From contig CBDEGK010000003.1 of the NCBI GenBank assembly GCA_965237855.1, positions 62,001 through 126,000 on the forward strand: a DNA stretch of 64,000 nucleotides, written 5' to 3'. How positions within the stretch are numbered: position 1 is the first letter of the stretch; each line of letters opens with the position of its first letter. The position numbers and the translations under genes were made by a program. The DNA comes from CBDEGK01 sp965237855. Lineage in GTDB: Bacteria; Pseudomonadota; Gammaproteobacteria; Pseudomonadales; Halieaceae. The notes beneath the pieces are model-generated. The model was not told the origin of the DNA. It made no database searches and saw nothing but the letters and a program-made list of their open reading frames with translations. Below are positions 1 through 7,905 of this stretch, piece after piece.

Positions 1-585
1 GGCGAGTTTGCCCAGTTCCAGTGTTGCTCCTGCCTCCAGTTGTATATCCAGCAGCGCACCCGCCGCGCTCAATTCCTGTAGCGGACCCGACAGCGTGCTG
101 CCATCAAGCATCCAGTCGCCGGCAATCGCAATGGCATGACCTTGTGGCAGTGGTAACTGCGCCAGTTCCTGCGCCGGCAGGTCTCGATAGTGGGGCTCGC
201 TCATCTTGTCTTTGGCGGGCAGGTTGAACCACAGCTGAAAGCCGTGCAGCCCGGTCGTGTCCTGGGTGGGCATTTCCGAGTGAATCACACCCCGTCCCGC
301 CGACATCCACTGGGCCCCACCACCACGAATTTCGCCGCGATTGCCCTGGTTATCCTCGTGTATGAGACCGCCCTGCTTCATGTAAGTTAGCGTTTGCATA
401 CCCCGGTGAGGGTGCGGTGGAAAGCCCCCGGCAAAATCGTCGCGGTATTCCGAGCGCAGCTCGTCGAGCATCAGCACGGGATCCATGCCGGCATGACGCA
501 TCCCCGATATTCGGTGTATAACCACCCCATCGCCGTCCTGGCTGGGGTGAGCCGTTCTGATTTCGCCAATCTCTCTATAAGCCAT
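1..585 (-). CDS. Pirin family protein (C-terminus beyond window edge)
   Basis: A cupin-fold pirin, of which about 195 N-terminal codons are visible; the frame is open to base 1, so the end lies outside. The ATG at 585 follows a strong AGGAGGA site. The N-terminal cupin carries the pirin signature PHPHRGMQTLTY and the later histidines in LIHEDNQG and GRGVIHSEMP, which in known pirins bind one iron; this supports quercetinase-like or redox-sensing activity. It is divergent from a LysR gene that is followed by a glutathionyl-hydroquinone reductase, the same partners as E. coli yhaK (pirin), yhaJ (LysR) and yqjG. A role in the quinone/phenol stress response is inferred from that context. Family assignment is firm, substrate unknown. 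Confidence 0.9.
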   Translation of the reverse strand, partial: MAYREIGEIRTAHPSQDGDGVVIHRISGMRHAGMDPVLMLDELRSEYRDDFAGGFPPHPHRGMQTLTYMKQGGLIHEDNQGNRGEIRGGGAQWMSAGRGVIHSEMPTQDTTGLHGFQLWFNLPAKDKMSEPHYRDLPAQELAQLPLPQGHAIAIAGDWMLDGSTLSGPLQELSAAGALLDIQLEAGATLELGKLA

Positions 586-600
586 GATGACTCCTCCTGT

Positions 601-683
601 GTGAAAGCAATAGATTACGCTCGCCAATATCGAAAGAAAATCGCATAATATGCCTCTATTCATTCGATTTATTAGAACTATTT
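601..683. promoter_or_regulatory. Divergent pirin/LysR control region with TTCGA-type motifs
   Basis: An AT-rich 83-bp stretch between divergent pirin and LysR genes in an otherwise GC-rich region. It contains TATCGAAAGAAAATCG (629-644) and ATTCGATTTATTAGAA (662-677). Similar TTCGA-centred words recur upstream of the hydroquinone reductase (1581-1645). LysR boxes are typically T-N11-A with weak dyad symmetry, so these are candidate binding sites; this is inference from recurrence only. Confidence 0.4.
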
Positions 684-1580
684 ATGGCAAAAGCGACCCT
701 GGAACAATGGCGCATGCTCAAGGCGGTGATCGATCACGGCGGCTTTGCCCAGGCCGCCGCGGCCATTTTCAAGAGCCAATCCACCATCAATCACGCGGTC
801 CACAAGCTCCAGCAACAACTCGGGGTACAACTGCTGGAAGTGCGTGGACGCAAAGCCCATCTCACCGAAGCGGGCGAACTATTACTGCGCCGCGCCAGTC
901 AACTGCTGGAACAGGCGGCCGCACTTGAAGAGGTTGCCGACAGTCTCGGCCAGGGCGAGGAGGCGGAGATTCGACTCGCCGTCGATGAAATTTATCCCTA
1001 TCGCTGCCTGACCCAGGCCCTGGACGACTTCTCCCGGGACTATCCCAACACCCGCATTCAATTGCACGAAACCGTCCTCTCCGGGGGCGCGGAGAAACTT
1101 ATGGCCGGCGAAGTCGACGTGCTGGTGGCCGGCAGCGCTCCCCCCGGCTTTCTCGGTGATTACCTGGGCCAGATCAACTTCATCGCTGTCAGCCATCCAG
1201 ACCACCCGCTACAAAAGCTAGGTCGACCACTGAACCTGAGAGACCTGGCCGCACACCGCCAAATCGTGGTGCGTGATTCGGGCTTACTACAACAGCTGGA
1301 TTCTGGCTGGCTCGAAGCGGAGCAGCGCTGGACGGTCTCTCATATCCCAACATCCCGAGATATGATTGCCCGCGGTATGGGATTTGCCTGGCTGCCGCTG
1401 ACCCGTATCGGCGATGAATTACAGGCCGGTTCGCTCAAGCCGCTGCCGCTGGAGCAGGAATCTCGGCGCAGCACCGGTGTTTACCTGACCCTCGCTGACC
1501 GCGACAAGAGTGGCCCCGCCACCCGGCAGCTGGCTCAACGCCTGGGTCAGGAACTGGGCAATTTCGAATCATCTTATTAA
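684..1580 (+). CDS. LysR family transcriptional regulator (YhaJ-like)
   Basis: A 298-residue LysR-type regulator, the usual length for the family. The N-terminal winged helix-turn-helix spans about residues 5-62 (LKAVIDHGGFAQAAAAIFKS then TINHAVHKLQQQLG) and is followed by the linker helix and a two-lobed LysR substrate domain (about 90-290). It lies between a divergent pirin gene and a downstream glutathionyl-hydroquinone reductase on the same strand, 110 bp away. LysR proteins usually control themselves and a neighbour, so both flanking genes are likely targets. By context it resembles E. coli YhaJ, which responds to quinol-type compounds; the ligand here is inference. The ATG at 684 lacks a strong Shine-Dalgarno, but the N-terminus aligns well with the family. 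Confidence 0.93.
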   Translation: MAKATLEQWRMLKAVIDHGGFAQAAAAIFKSQSTINHAVHKLQQQLGVQLLEVRGRKAHLTEAGELLLRRASQLLEQAAALEEVADSLGQGEEAEIRLAVDEIYPYRCLTQALDDFSRDYPNTRIQLHETVLSGGAEKLMAGEVDVLVAGSAPPGFLGDYLGQINFIAVSHPDHPLQKLGRPLNLRDLAAHRQIVVRDSGLLQQLDSGWLEAEQRWTVSHIPTSRDMIARGMGFAWLPLTRIGDELQAGSLKPLPLEQESRRSTGVYLTLADRDKSGPATRQLAQRLGQELGNFESSY

Positions 1581-1690
1581 TTTTCGATTATTTCGAACGT
1601 TAATGCCGTAATATTGCGCTTTTTTGTTTATTAATTCGAAACTAATATCTCCCCAACTTCAGCAACATACACAACCGAGGTAGCGGGACG
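1581..1690 (+). promoter_or_regulatory. AT-rich upstream region of the hydroquinone reductase gene with candidate LysR sites
   Basis: The intergenic stretch between the LysR gene and the reductase holds TTTCGATTATTTCGAAC (1582-1598) and TTAATTCGAAACTAATA (1631-1647). Both contain TTCGA in a dyad-like setting, as in the pirin/LysR gap. Probable promoter and operator; no clear sigma-70 hexamers were assigned. Confidence 0.4.
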
Positions 1691-2653
1691 ATGGGTTTAC
1701 TAGTGAAAGGCAAATGGCACGACGAGTGGTATAACACCGAGTCAGAGGGCGGCGAATTTGTGCGCGAGGACGCACAGTTCCGTCACACTATTGAAGCGGG
1801 TGGCGAATTTGAGCCCGAGAGCGGACGCTATCACCTGTACGTTTCCCTGGCCTGCCCCTGGGCCCACCGCACACTCATATTCAGAAAGCTCAAGCAGCTG
1901 GAAAACATCATCGATGTCTCCGTGGTCAGCCCCATTATGCTGGACCGGGGCTGGAGCTATAACCAGTCTGAAGGCGCTAGTTATGATCCGGTCAACCAGG
2001 TCGATTTTCATCACCAGTTGTACACCCTCAGCCAGTCCGACTACAGCGGTCGCGTAACCGTACCAGTGTTGTGGGACAAAAAGACCGGGCAGATCGTGAA
2101 CAATGAATCAGCGGAAATCATCCGCATTTTTAATTCCGCTTTTAACGAGCTGACCGGCAATGTTGACGACTATTATCCCGACCCCCTGCGCGAGGGCATC
2201 GACAGCATTAACGAACGCATTTATCACGCCATCAACAACGGCGTCTATCGGGCTGGATTTGCCACCACCCAGCAAGCCTATGAAACAGCCTATGAAGAAT
2301 TATTCAGCGAACTGGATTGGCTTGATGATCACCTGGGCAGCAACCGCTTCCTGATGGGAGACACCCTTACCGAAGCCGACTGGCGCCTGTTCTCCACCTT
2401 GATTCGCTTCGACGCGGTCTACCACGGCCACTTCAAGTGTAATCGCCAGCGACTGGAAGACTTCCGCCATCTGCCGGGGTACGTGCGCGAGCTGTACCAG
2501 TGGCAGGGTGTCGCTGACACCGTTAGTTTCGACCACATCAAGCGCCACTACTACAACTCGCACCGGATGATAAATCCGACGGGGGTAGTACCACTGGGCC
2601 CTGAAATTAACTACCTCAGCCCTCATGGTCGCGACCGCGCACTGGCAGCTTAA
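1691..2653 (+). CDS. yqjG: Glutathionyl-hydroquinone reductase (omega-like glutathione transferase)
   Basis: Predicted to reduce S-glutathionyl-hydroquinones back to hydroquinones with glutathione, in the cytoplasm. The 320-residue length matches the GS-HQR family (E. coli YqjG, 328 residues). The thioredoxin-like N-terminal domain carries the catalytic CPWAHR at residues 55-60 (Cys55), preceded by GRYHLYVSLA. NNESAEIIRIFN is the glutathione-binding region, and an all-helical C-terminal domain contains LMGDTLTEADWRLFSTLIRFD. The conserved pairing with a LysR regulator and a pirin points to quinone detoxification. Its stop codon shares bases with the stop of the convergent M20 peptidase. Symbol given by similarity to the E. 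coli protein. Confidence 0.9.
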   Translation: MGLLVKGKWHDEWYNTESEGGEFVREDAQFRHTIEAGGEFEPESGRYHLYVSLACPWAHRTLIFRKLKQLENIIDVSVVSPIMLDRGWSYNQSEGASYDPVNQVDFHHQLYTLSQSDYSGRVTVPVLWDKKTGQIVNNESAEIIRIFNSAFNELTGNVDDYYPDPLREGIDSINERIYHAINNGVYRAGFATTQQAYETAYEELFSELDWLDDHLGSNRFLMGDTLTEADWRLFSTLIRFDAVYHGHFKCNRQRLEDFRHLPGYVRELYQWQGVADTVSFDHIKRHYYNSHRMINPTGVVPLGPEINYLSPHGRDRALAA

Positions 2654-2665
2654 GGGCTGCCAGTG
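2640..2665. terminator. Inverted repeat at convergent gene ends
   Basis: CACTGGCAGC (2640-2649) and GCTGCCAGTG (2656-2665) form a perfect 10-bp stem with a TTAAGG loop. The loop holds the stop codons of both convergent genes, TAA at 2651-2653 on plus and TAA starting at 2652 on minus. No U-run follows on either side, so it may act as a weak or Rho-assisted bidirectional terminator. Confidence 0.5.
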
Positions 2666-4047
2666 GCACGCAACATTTCCACCGCCACATCCACGGCCCG
2701 CTCAAAACTTTCCACACCCAACTGCTCGTCAGTGCCGTGGGGACCACTGGCCTGTGTAACCGAAATCAGGTTGCCGTGAAAGCGGTAATGATTGTCCGCC
2801 AGGTCCAGGTAGTGTCGAATATCCGTGCTGGCGGGCAGCATAAAGGGCAAGGCAACAACGTCGGGGTAGATCGCCGTTGCAGCAGCCTCAATGATGTCAT
2901 AGCCACCCCCGGCCATGGCAGCCACCGGCACTCCTGCCGGCGATTTGCGACCAATGGTGATTTCAATCGAGGGATCATTCACCAGTCGGGTCACTCGTTC
3001 TATGACGTGCTGATCGGAATCGCCGGGTAAGATCCGAAAATTGATTCGCGCCTCGGCTGACTGGGGAATTACATTGTCTTTCACACCGGCATTGAACATG
3101 GTGAGCGCCGTGGTGGTGCGAACAAAACCGGAACTACGAGGATCTGCAGCCAGGAATTGCGCCACCAACCAGTCCGTGGCCCAGAGATTGTCCAAGACGA
3201 CATTAAAGGGAAAGTCCATATGCGGGGCCATACGCTGAAAAGACGTCCGCATGGGTTCAACCAGGCGGGGCGAGAAGGGGTGATCCTCGACCCGCTTGAC
3301 CGCTGCCGCAAGCCGTCCAATGGTAGTCTCCGTCGGTGGCATGGAAGAGTGGCCACCCTCACCTCTCGCCACCAGCACCAGAGTCAAAAACTGCTTCTCG
3401 GCGACACCAATCATGGCGGCGGTTCGATTGGGCATCATCGGGTTGTCGCTGATGATCATGCCGCCCTCATCCACCATCCACTCGAAAGACAGGCCGCGCT
3501 CACGAAACAGCGCCGCTATCTGGGCCGCGCCCTCATCACCCCCAATCTCCTCATCGTGACCAAAACCGAAAACCAGGGTGCGCCGGGGTTGATAACCCTG
3601 TGCCAACAAGCGCTCGACTGCCTCCAGCAGGGATATCACGCCCACTTTATCGTCCATGGTGCCGCGACCATAGATGATGCCATCGGCAATTACCCCGGCA
3701 TAGGCCGGATGGGTCCAGTCCGCCTCGGTGCCCGCCTCCACTGGCACCACGTCATGATGGGCAATATAGAGCACGGGCCTGAGCGCAGCATCGGATCCGG
3801 GCCAGGTAATGACGATACTGAAGTCATTGACGTACTCAACCTGCAGCTGAGAATGCACCAGCGGATAGGTCTGGCGCAGATAGGCCTGCATCTCCTGCAA
3901 TGCCGGGTGACTGTTGAGACCCATCCCCTGCTGGTAGCTGATGGTTTTGATACGAACAGCTTCTGCCAGGTGTTGCGCCGCCTCGCCGGCCCAGCTCGAG
4001 GACGTAATGAGCAGCCAGGCAAGCAGTATCGCAGCTGTTCTCATCAT
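2650..4047 (-). CDS. M20 family metallopeptidase, secreted (carboxypeptidase-S-like)
   Basis: A zinc-dependent M20 exopeptidase/amidohydrolase. From the ATG at 4047 the protein has about 465 residues and opens with a cleavable signal peptide (MMRTAAILLAWLLITSSSWAGEAAQ), so it acts in the periplasm or outside. Metal and catalytic motifs are in order: YIAHHDVVPVE (His, Asp), GRGTMDDKVG (bridging Asp), GHDEEIGGDEG (catalytic Glu then ligand Glu), and GPHGTDEQLG near the end (last His). The dimerisation lid lies between. The start overlaps the stop of the upstream FMN-binding gene (TGATGATG), so the two are translationally coupled. A GTG four codons upstream is possible but the ATG gives the better signal peptide. 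Substrate unknown. Confidence 0.88.
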   Translation of the reverse strand: MMRTAAILLAWLLITSSSWAGEAAQHLAEAVRIKTISYQQGMGLNSHPALQEMQAYLRQTYPLVHSQLQVEYVNDFSIVITWPGSDAALRPVLYIAHHDVVPVEAGTEADWTHPAYAGVIADGIIYGRGTMDDKVGVISLLEAVERLLAQGYQPRRTLVFGFGHDEEIGGDEGAAQIAALFRERGLSFEWMVDEGGMIISDNPMMPNRTAAMIGVAEKQFLTLVLVARGEGGHSSMPPTETTIGRLAAAVKRVEDHPFSPRLVEPMRTSFQRMAPHMDFPFNVVLDNLWATDWLVAQFLAADPRSSGFVRTTTALTMFNAGVKDNVIPQSAEARINFRILPGDSDQHVIERVTRLVNDPSIEITIGRKSPAGVPVAAMAGGGYDIIEAAATAIYPDVVALPFMLPASTDIRHYLDLADNHYRFHGNLISVTQASGPHGTDEQLGVESFERAVDVAVEMLRATGSP

Positions 4048-4496
4048 CAAGCCCGCCACACCCGCTTGTTGGTGGTGCCAAACATTTCCGACAGCTCAAC
4101 CCGGGTCGGGGTAATTTTTAAGCAGACAAACTCCTCGGAAGTGACTCCCTCTGGCCAAAAATCGGCGAGATCATAGTCCATCACATTCCAGCAGTGGTCC
4201 CTCGAAGCCTGGTCATCCAGCACCTCGACCGTACCGCGCACCAGAATATGAATGAAGTCAGGCGGAGAGGCCTGGTATTGAATATCAATATTGGGGTTGG
4301 CTCGGTACTGGGCAGCCTTGGGAGAAGAATTGCCGGTGGCGACCCACAAAGTATCGCCCTCCCAGGTGGGGTGCACCAAACGCACCCTCGGTTCGCCCTT
4401 GTGTACGCTCGCCACCGCCGCCCAAATTGCCTTGCGGCAAGCGGCGTCGACATCGCTAAAAAAGCTGTCGCGTTCTTCTATTGTCACTGTGGTCAT
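4047..4496 (-). CDS. Pyridoxamine 5'-phosphate oxidase family FMN-binding protein
   Basis: A 149-residue split-barrel flavoprotein of the PNPOx-like superfamily. Visible elements are the substrate/FMN strand PRVRLVHPTWEGDTLWVATG, a SSPKAAQYRANPNIDIQYQ segment typical of these oxidoreductases, then RGTVEVLDD and the C-terminal strand FVCLKITPTRVELSEMFG. It is shorter than true PdxH and lacks its C-terminal region, so it is more likely a general FMN- or F420-type oxidoreductase than a vitamin B6 enzyme. A GAGGAAG site precedes the ATG. It overlaps by 4 bp with the sulfotransferase-like gene upstream and touches the M20 peptidase downstream, forming a coupled minus-strand operon. Confidence 0.82.
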   Translation of the reverse strand: MTTVTIEERDSFFSDVDAACRKAIWAAVASVHKGEPRVRLVHPTWEGDTLWVATGNSSPKAAQYRANPNIDIQYQASPPDFIHILVRGTVEVLDDQASRDHCWNVMDYDLADFWPEGVTSEEFVCLKITPTRVELSEMFGTTNKRVWRA

Positions 4497-5917
4497 ATTT
4501 CTTCCTCTGTAGTGTTGTTAAGGGCTACCAAATCATAGCCGATACTCTCGATTCCAAAAGCCAGCTGTCTATCGTCGTCTATCTGTTCAAACTGTCGCGG
4601 GCTCACCGGTTGTTCATGGGTCAATTCAATTTCCAGCAACTGCTGTGGCAATAGGTCGGCGATTTTGACATACAGTCCAGCATGTTGGTGGGATAAATGA
4701 TGCTCACCCAGGGCCAGGCCATTTACCGTAACACGACTCTTCTCGTTGCCAGCGTAATAGCGGCCCTTGATATAGAGTCGAATACCCACATGCATCGGTA
4801 ACAGCTGCTGAAAAGGGATGCGCAGACGCAGTTGGGAGCAGTCGCCTTCGCTCCACCAGCCCCAGCTCTCACCGATCTGCCAGCCGGACAGCAGGGCAAC
4901 CCCTGCCGCGATGCCAGCGCCGCTCAACAGGGGCCCGCTGTGCACGGGCATCTCGGCTATTGAGGCAATGGTCGCCTCTCTTTGATCGGCACGTTCTGCC
5001 AACTCCCCCGGCTCGAGCTGCGACCAACAATCCTTCTGCACTTCGATGGCGTGGATGGGTTCACTCAAATAATGTTGCGCCAGCAATTGGTTACTGCGCC
5101 GGTAGTGATCTCGAATGTCATCGACCGCGCCGGCCGACAGAAAATATTTTTCACCCCCGGCGCTGCTTGCCAGCAGAGACAGGCTGGCGTCAATTCTGCG
5201 TTCAATCAGGTCTTGTGACAGGCCCTGCTGCGACCAGCGCTCTATCAGGGTTGCCGTCTCCACATCGAGGCTGACGTTAGCAGCACCGCTCACGCGCACA
5301 AATTTCGCATCCGCTTGCACGGCAAACTGCAACAAAAAATCATCTATGACATCACCGTGGTGCAGCAGGCCTCGATCGAAGAATCTCACGACCAGGTCGG
5401 TCGGTTGAAGCCCACGCCGCCAGCGTTCAAGCAGGCGAAAATAATTCCTCGAGGGGTGCATGCGGGCGCGGCGTGAACGCAATCTTTGCAGCGGGCTTTT
5501 GGGTGACTCAAAGGCCGACAGGGGTAGGCGATGAGTAAGGGACTTTAGCTGCTGCAGATAGCCACTCTGTACAATATCCGCCTGCTCCCGCAGATAAACC
5601 AACACCACCAGCTGCTCAATCGGCAGCGCACCACGCAATTGCTTAATGCGGCGGCGCCCGTACAGGCACAGACCCTCCCAACTCAACACCGCCTGGCGGT
5701 AACCCCGTCGTTCGGCCTCCATCAGCTCTTCCGCCAGCGCTGCCATGCTCTCACGATTTTCTGCTTCGAATAGGGCGGCGTGGCCATTGTTCGTGCCCAG
5801 GCCCTGCCGTGGCAGATAGATGCCTTTGTCGTCAAGCCAGGTCCGGTTCAGATACAGGTGTTGCTGAATCGCGGTAGTGCCGGTCTTGTCTGTACCGATA
5901 TGAAGAAGCAAGCGCAT
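4493..5917 (-). CDS. Sulfotransferase-like protein with C-terminal beta-sandwich domain
   Basis: A 474-residue protein with a PAPS-type P-loop at the very N-terminus (LLLHIGTDKTGTTAIQQHL, residues 3-21), typical of sulfotransferases acting on glycans or lipopolysaccharide. The region to about residue 330 fits that fold, including VVLVYLREQADIVQSGY, the usual 3'-phosphate loop. From about 340 a separate domain begins (WQIGESWGWWSEGDCSQLRL through FGIESIGYDL), Trp- and Gly-rich and strand-rich, which looks like a carbohydrate-binding jelly roll. The role is probably sulfation or modification of a surface glycan; acceptor unknown. It is coupled by ATGA overlap to the PNPOx-like gene. The C-terminal domain call is inference from composition. 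Confidence 0.7.
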   Translation of the reverse strand: MRLLLHIGTDKTGTTAIQQHLYLNRTWLDDKGIYLPRQGLGTNNGHAALFEAENRESMAALAEELMEAERRGYRQAVLSWEGLCLYGRRRIKQLRGALPIEQLVVLVYLREQADIVQSGYLQQLKSLTHRLPLSAFESPKSPLQRLRSRRARMHPSRNYFRLLERWRRGLQPTDLVVRFFDRGLLHHGDVIDDFLLQFAVQADAKFVRVSGAANVSLDVETATLIERWSQQGLSQDLIERRIDASLSLLASSAGGEKYFLSAGAVDDIRDHYRRSNQLLAQHYLSEPIHAIEVQKDCWSQLEPGELAERADQREATIASIAEMPVHSGPLLSGAGIAAGVALLSGWQIGESWGWWSEGDCSQLRLRIPFQQLLPMHVGIRLYIKGRYYAGNEKSRVTVNGLALGEHHLSHQHAGLYVKIADLLPQQLLEIELTHEQPVSPRQFEQIDDDRQLAFGIESIGYDLVALNNTTEEEI

Positions 5918-5922
5918 GTGGG

Positions 5923-6459
5923 TCAGGGCCGGATGACCAGGGTATCGCCCCGCTGAACCAGTTCGAGGTCGCTCAGGAAAGACATACCCAACAACACCCC
6001 CTCTCCGGGCATGTCCGGCACCACGGACGCAGACACATTGCGCCGACGTATGGGCCCCAGCTGAACTGAGTCCAATTTCACCAACCAGGTTCGCACGATG
6101 CCGCCGGCGGTGTGACTGGTGGAGGGAATACCCTTCTCCAGGCCCAGCCTGGCGGCCACGCTCGCTGGCAGGGCCACAAAGGTTGCCCCGGTATCGACCA
6201 GGAATTCAACTTCATGGCCATTGATCAGGCCGGTGGCGAGATAATGCCCCTGACGATTTCTGCGCAGGGACACCTCGACGCTACCGTCTGCGGCGGGCAC
6301 CAACTCCAGGTTCTGGTTCGGATTGCGCCGGGCATCCAGCAAACCCGAAAAATACAGGGTCAGCATGACCAGGACGGTGACCCAGAACAGGCCGAACATC
6401 CAGGGTCCGAAGCGGCCGCTACCCTCGCTAATCGGGAATCTCCCCGGTGGTGTCTGCAA
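5923..6459 (-). CDS. Membrane-anchored retropepsin-like aspartic protease (TIGR02281 type)
   Basis: A single-domain clan AA aspartic protease of 178 residues. One transmembrane segment near the N-terminus (about residues 21-40, WMFGLFWVTVLVMLTLYF) precedes RNPNQ and the protease domain. The catalytic motif is FLVDTGATFVALP (Asp-Thr-Gly) and the partner motif is VLLGMSFLSDLEL. Such proteins dimerise to form the active site and face the periplasm. The best start is TTG at 6459, which leaves a short cytoplasmic leader as in homologues; no Shine-Dalgarno is evident. It lies 5 bp upstream of the sulfotransferase-like gene and 17 bp after DUF899 in the same direction. Target unknown. Confidence 0.85.
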   Translation of the reverse strand: MQTPPGRFPISEGSGRFGPWMFGLFWVTVLVMLTLYFSGLLDARRNPNQNLELVPAADGSVEVSLRRNRQGHYLATGLINGHEVEFLVDTGATFVALPASVAARLGLEKGIPSTSHTAGGIVRTWLVKLDSVQLGPIRRRNVSASVVPDMPGEGVLLGMSFLSDLELVQRGDTLVIRP

Positions 6460-6476
6460 CGCGAAGATCAGTGTTG

Positions 6477-7178
6477 TTAATCATAGTTATCCTGGAAGTT
6501 AAGCCAAGCCATGGAAAATGACAACTCCGTTTCGTCCCGCCCCTTCGGCACCAGGTCCAGGTGGTGATAGGCGCCATTGAGCATATCCAGGCCACGTGAA
6601 TAGCAGCTGTATGTTCGATAGACCTGGTTATCATCATCGCGGTAAAAGACACTGATGCCCGGCGCCTCCTTGGACGTGAATTCAGTCATGCGAAAATTGT
6701 AATCGACACTGCCGGTGGCAATCTGCTCATCGGTAAAAGAGACCCGGAAGTCGTAGTTGAAATCTGAGCCATAGCTGGAGTACCAGGGAAAACGCCAGCC
6801 CACACGCCCGGCGAACGCTTGCAGTTTTTCCACCGGCGCCCTTGATACCGCCACCAGGGTGACATCGCGCTGGTTGAGATGGCGATAAAAGGCGTTGTAG
6901 GAGTCTGCCCAGAAGGAACAGGACTTGCAGGCCTCGTCCCAGTCCGGGTGAAACATAAAGTGGTAGAGCAGCAGCTGGCTGCGACCATCGAATAATTCTT
7001 GCAGGCTTATGTCGCCCGCATCCCCCTGGAATCGATACTCTTTCTCCACCAACTGCCAGGGCAATCGTCGCCGTGCCGCACTCAGCTCATCACGCAGATT
7101 GGTAAACTCTTTTTCCCGGGACAACAGTTCCCGACGCGCGGCCAGCCATGTTTCAGAATCCACTATTTTCTGTGTCAT
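6477..7178 (-). CDS. DUF899 family thioredoxin-like protein
   Basis: A 233-residue member of the DUF899 family, which has a thioredoxin-like fold. It contains the family hallmarks LPWQLVEKEYRF, LLLYHFMFHPDWDEACKSCSFWAD (CxxC-type pair), VTLVAVSRAPVEKLQAF, GWRFPWYSSYGSDFNYDF and the C-terminal GISVFYRDDDNQVYRTYSCYSRG. The biochemical role of the family is not established; disulfide or peroxide chemistry is a reasonable guess from the fold. The ATG at 7178 (MTQKIVDSE) is preferred over an upstream in-frame codon because it matches family N-termini and follows GGCGGAAA. It is divergent from the NUDIX gene with about 50 bp between starts. Confidence 0.85.
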   Translation of the reverse strand: MTQKIVDSETWLAARRELLSREKEFTNLRDELSAARRRLPWQLVEKEYRFQGDAGDISLQELFDGRSQLLLYHFMFHPDWDEACKSCSFWADSYNAFYRHLNQRDVTLVAVSRAPVEKLQAFAGRVGWRFPWYSSYGSDFNYDFRVSFTDEQIATGSVDYNFRMTEFTSKEAPGISVFYRDDDNQVYRTYSCYSRGLDMLNGAYHHLDLVPKGRDETELSFSMAWLNFQDNYD

Positions 7179-7230
7179 TTTCCGCCTACCCCTTTTCCTG
7201 CCTGTTCCCGCAAGTTTAGTATAGATGCCC

Positions 7231-7885
7231 ATGAAACTCGTTGATCGACTCAAAGCCTTGCCACAACGCACCCCCCTACCGGTTTCCCAGCGAGGGCGTA
7301 CCCGCCAGCTTTCGCCAGGCCGCGGTACTGATACTGCTGTGGGAGGAGGCGGGCATCACCCATACGCTGCTCACCTTGCGCGCCAGTCATCTCAGTAGCT
7401 TCGCCAACCAGATGTGTTTTTCCGGTGGCCGCCTCGATGAGGGCGAGACCTTTGAGCAGGCTGCCCTGCGGGAAACCCACGAGGAAATCGGCATTGCGCC
7501 GGACAACATCGAGGTTTTTGGCCGCCTGGATGACGCCTGGAGCGGTGGCGGCTACCTGATGGTGCCCTACGTCGGATTGCTGCAGGGACCCCCGTCAACG
7601 ACGGCCAATGACGAGGTAGCCGAGGTGTTGACCCTGGCTATTGACGACCAGATGCGGGTGGATAAAGTCGACAAGACCGTCGACGGGATTACCTACCAGG
7701 AACACCAGGTGATGTGCCAACAGCAGGCCGTTGTCGGCTTGACGGCCGACTTGTTACTGGAAGCGGTAGAGATGTTGGACGGGGTAAACAGCCAGCGCGG
7801 GCCAACCCGCTATCGCTACTTGCTCGAATACGAGTCCAGAAAGGGGGGCGCCCGGCTAGGGGCGCGGCCGGCGAGGTCCGCCTAG
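7231..7885 (+). CDS. NUDIX hydrolase, CoA pyrophosphatase-like, with probable N-terminal frameshift
   Basis: The NUDIX box GGRLDEGETFEQAALRETHEE is complete and is preceded by LLTLRASHLSSFANQMCFSGG. That is the extended UPF0035 signature of CoA/acyl-CoA pyrophosphatases (NudL), with FPGG changed to FSGG and the usual LxxHxGQ to LSSFANQ. The continuous frame only starts at TTG 7241 and yields an odd N-terminus. An ATG at 7231 gives MKLVDRLKALPQRTP, a typical NudL start, but in another frame. Removing one C from the C6 run at 7270-7275 joins it cleanly to YRFPSEGVPASFRQAAVLI. So this is either a sequencing indel or a real frameshift near the start. Confidence 0.8.
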
Positions 7886-7905
7886 GGATCGGCTACGCGC
7901 CCCTA
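7857..7905. terminator. Inverted repeat spanning convergent NUDIX/DUF2189 ends
   Basis: TAGGGGCGCG (7857-7866) and CGCGCCCCTA (7896-7905) are perfect 10-bp inverted copies separated by 29 bp, covering both stop codons. There is no U-tract. It could act as a bidirectional transcription stop or be incidental; evidence is the repeat alone. Confidence 0.35.
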
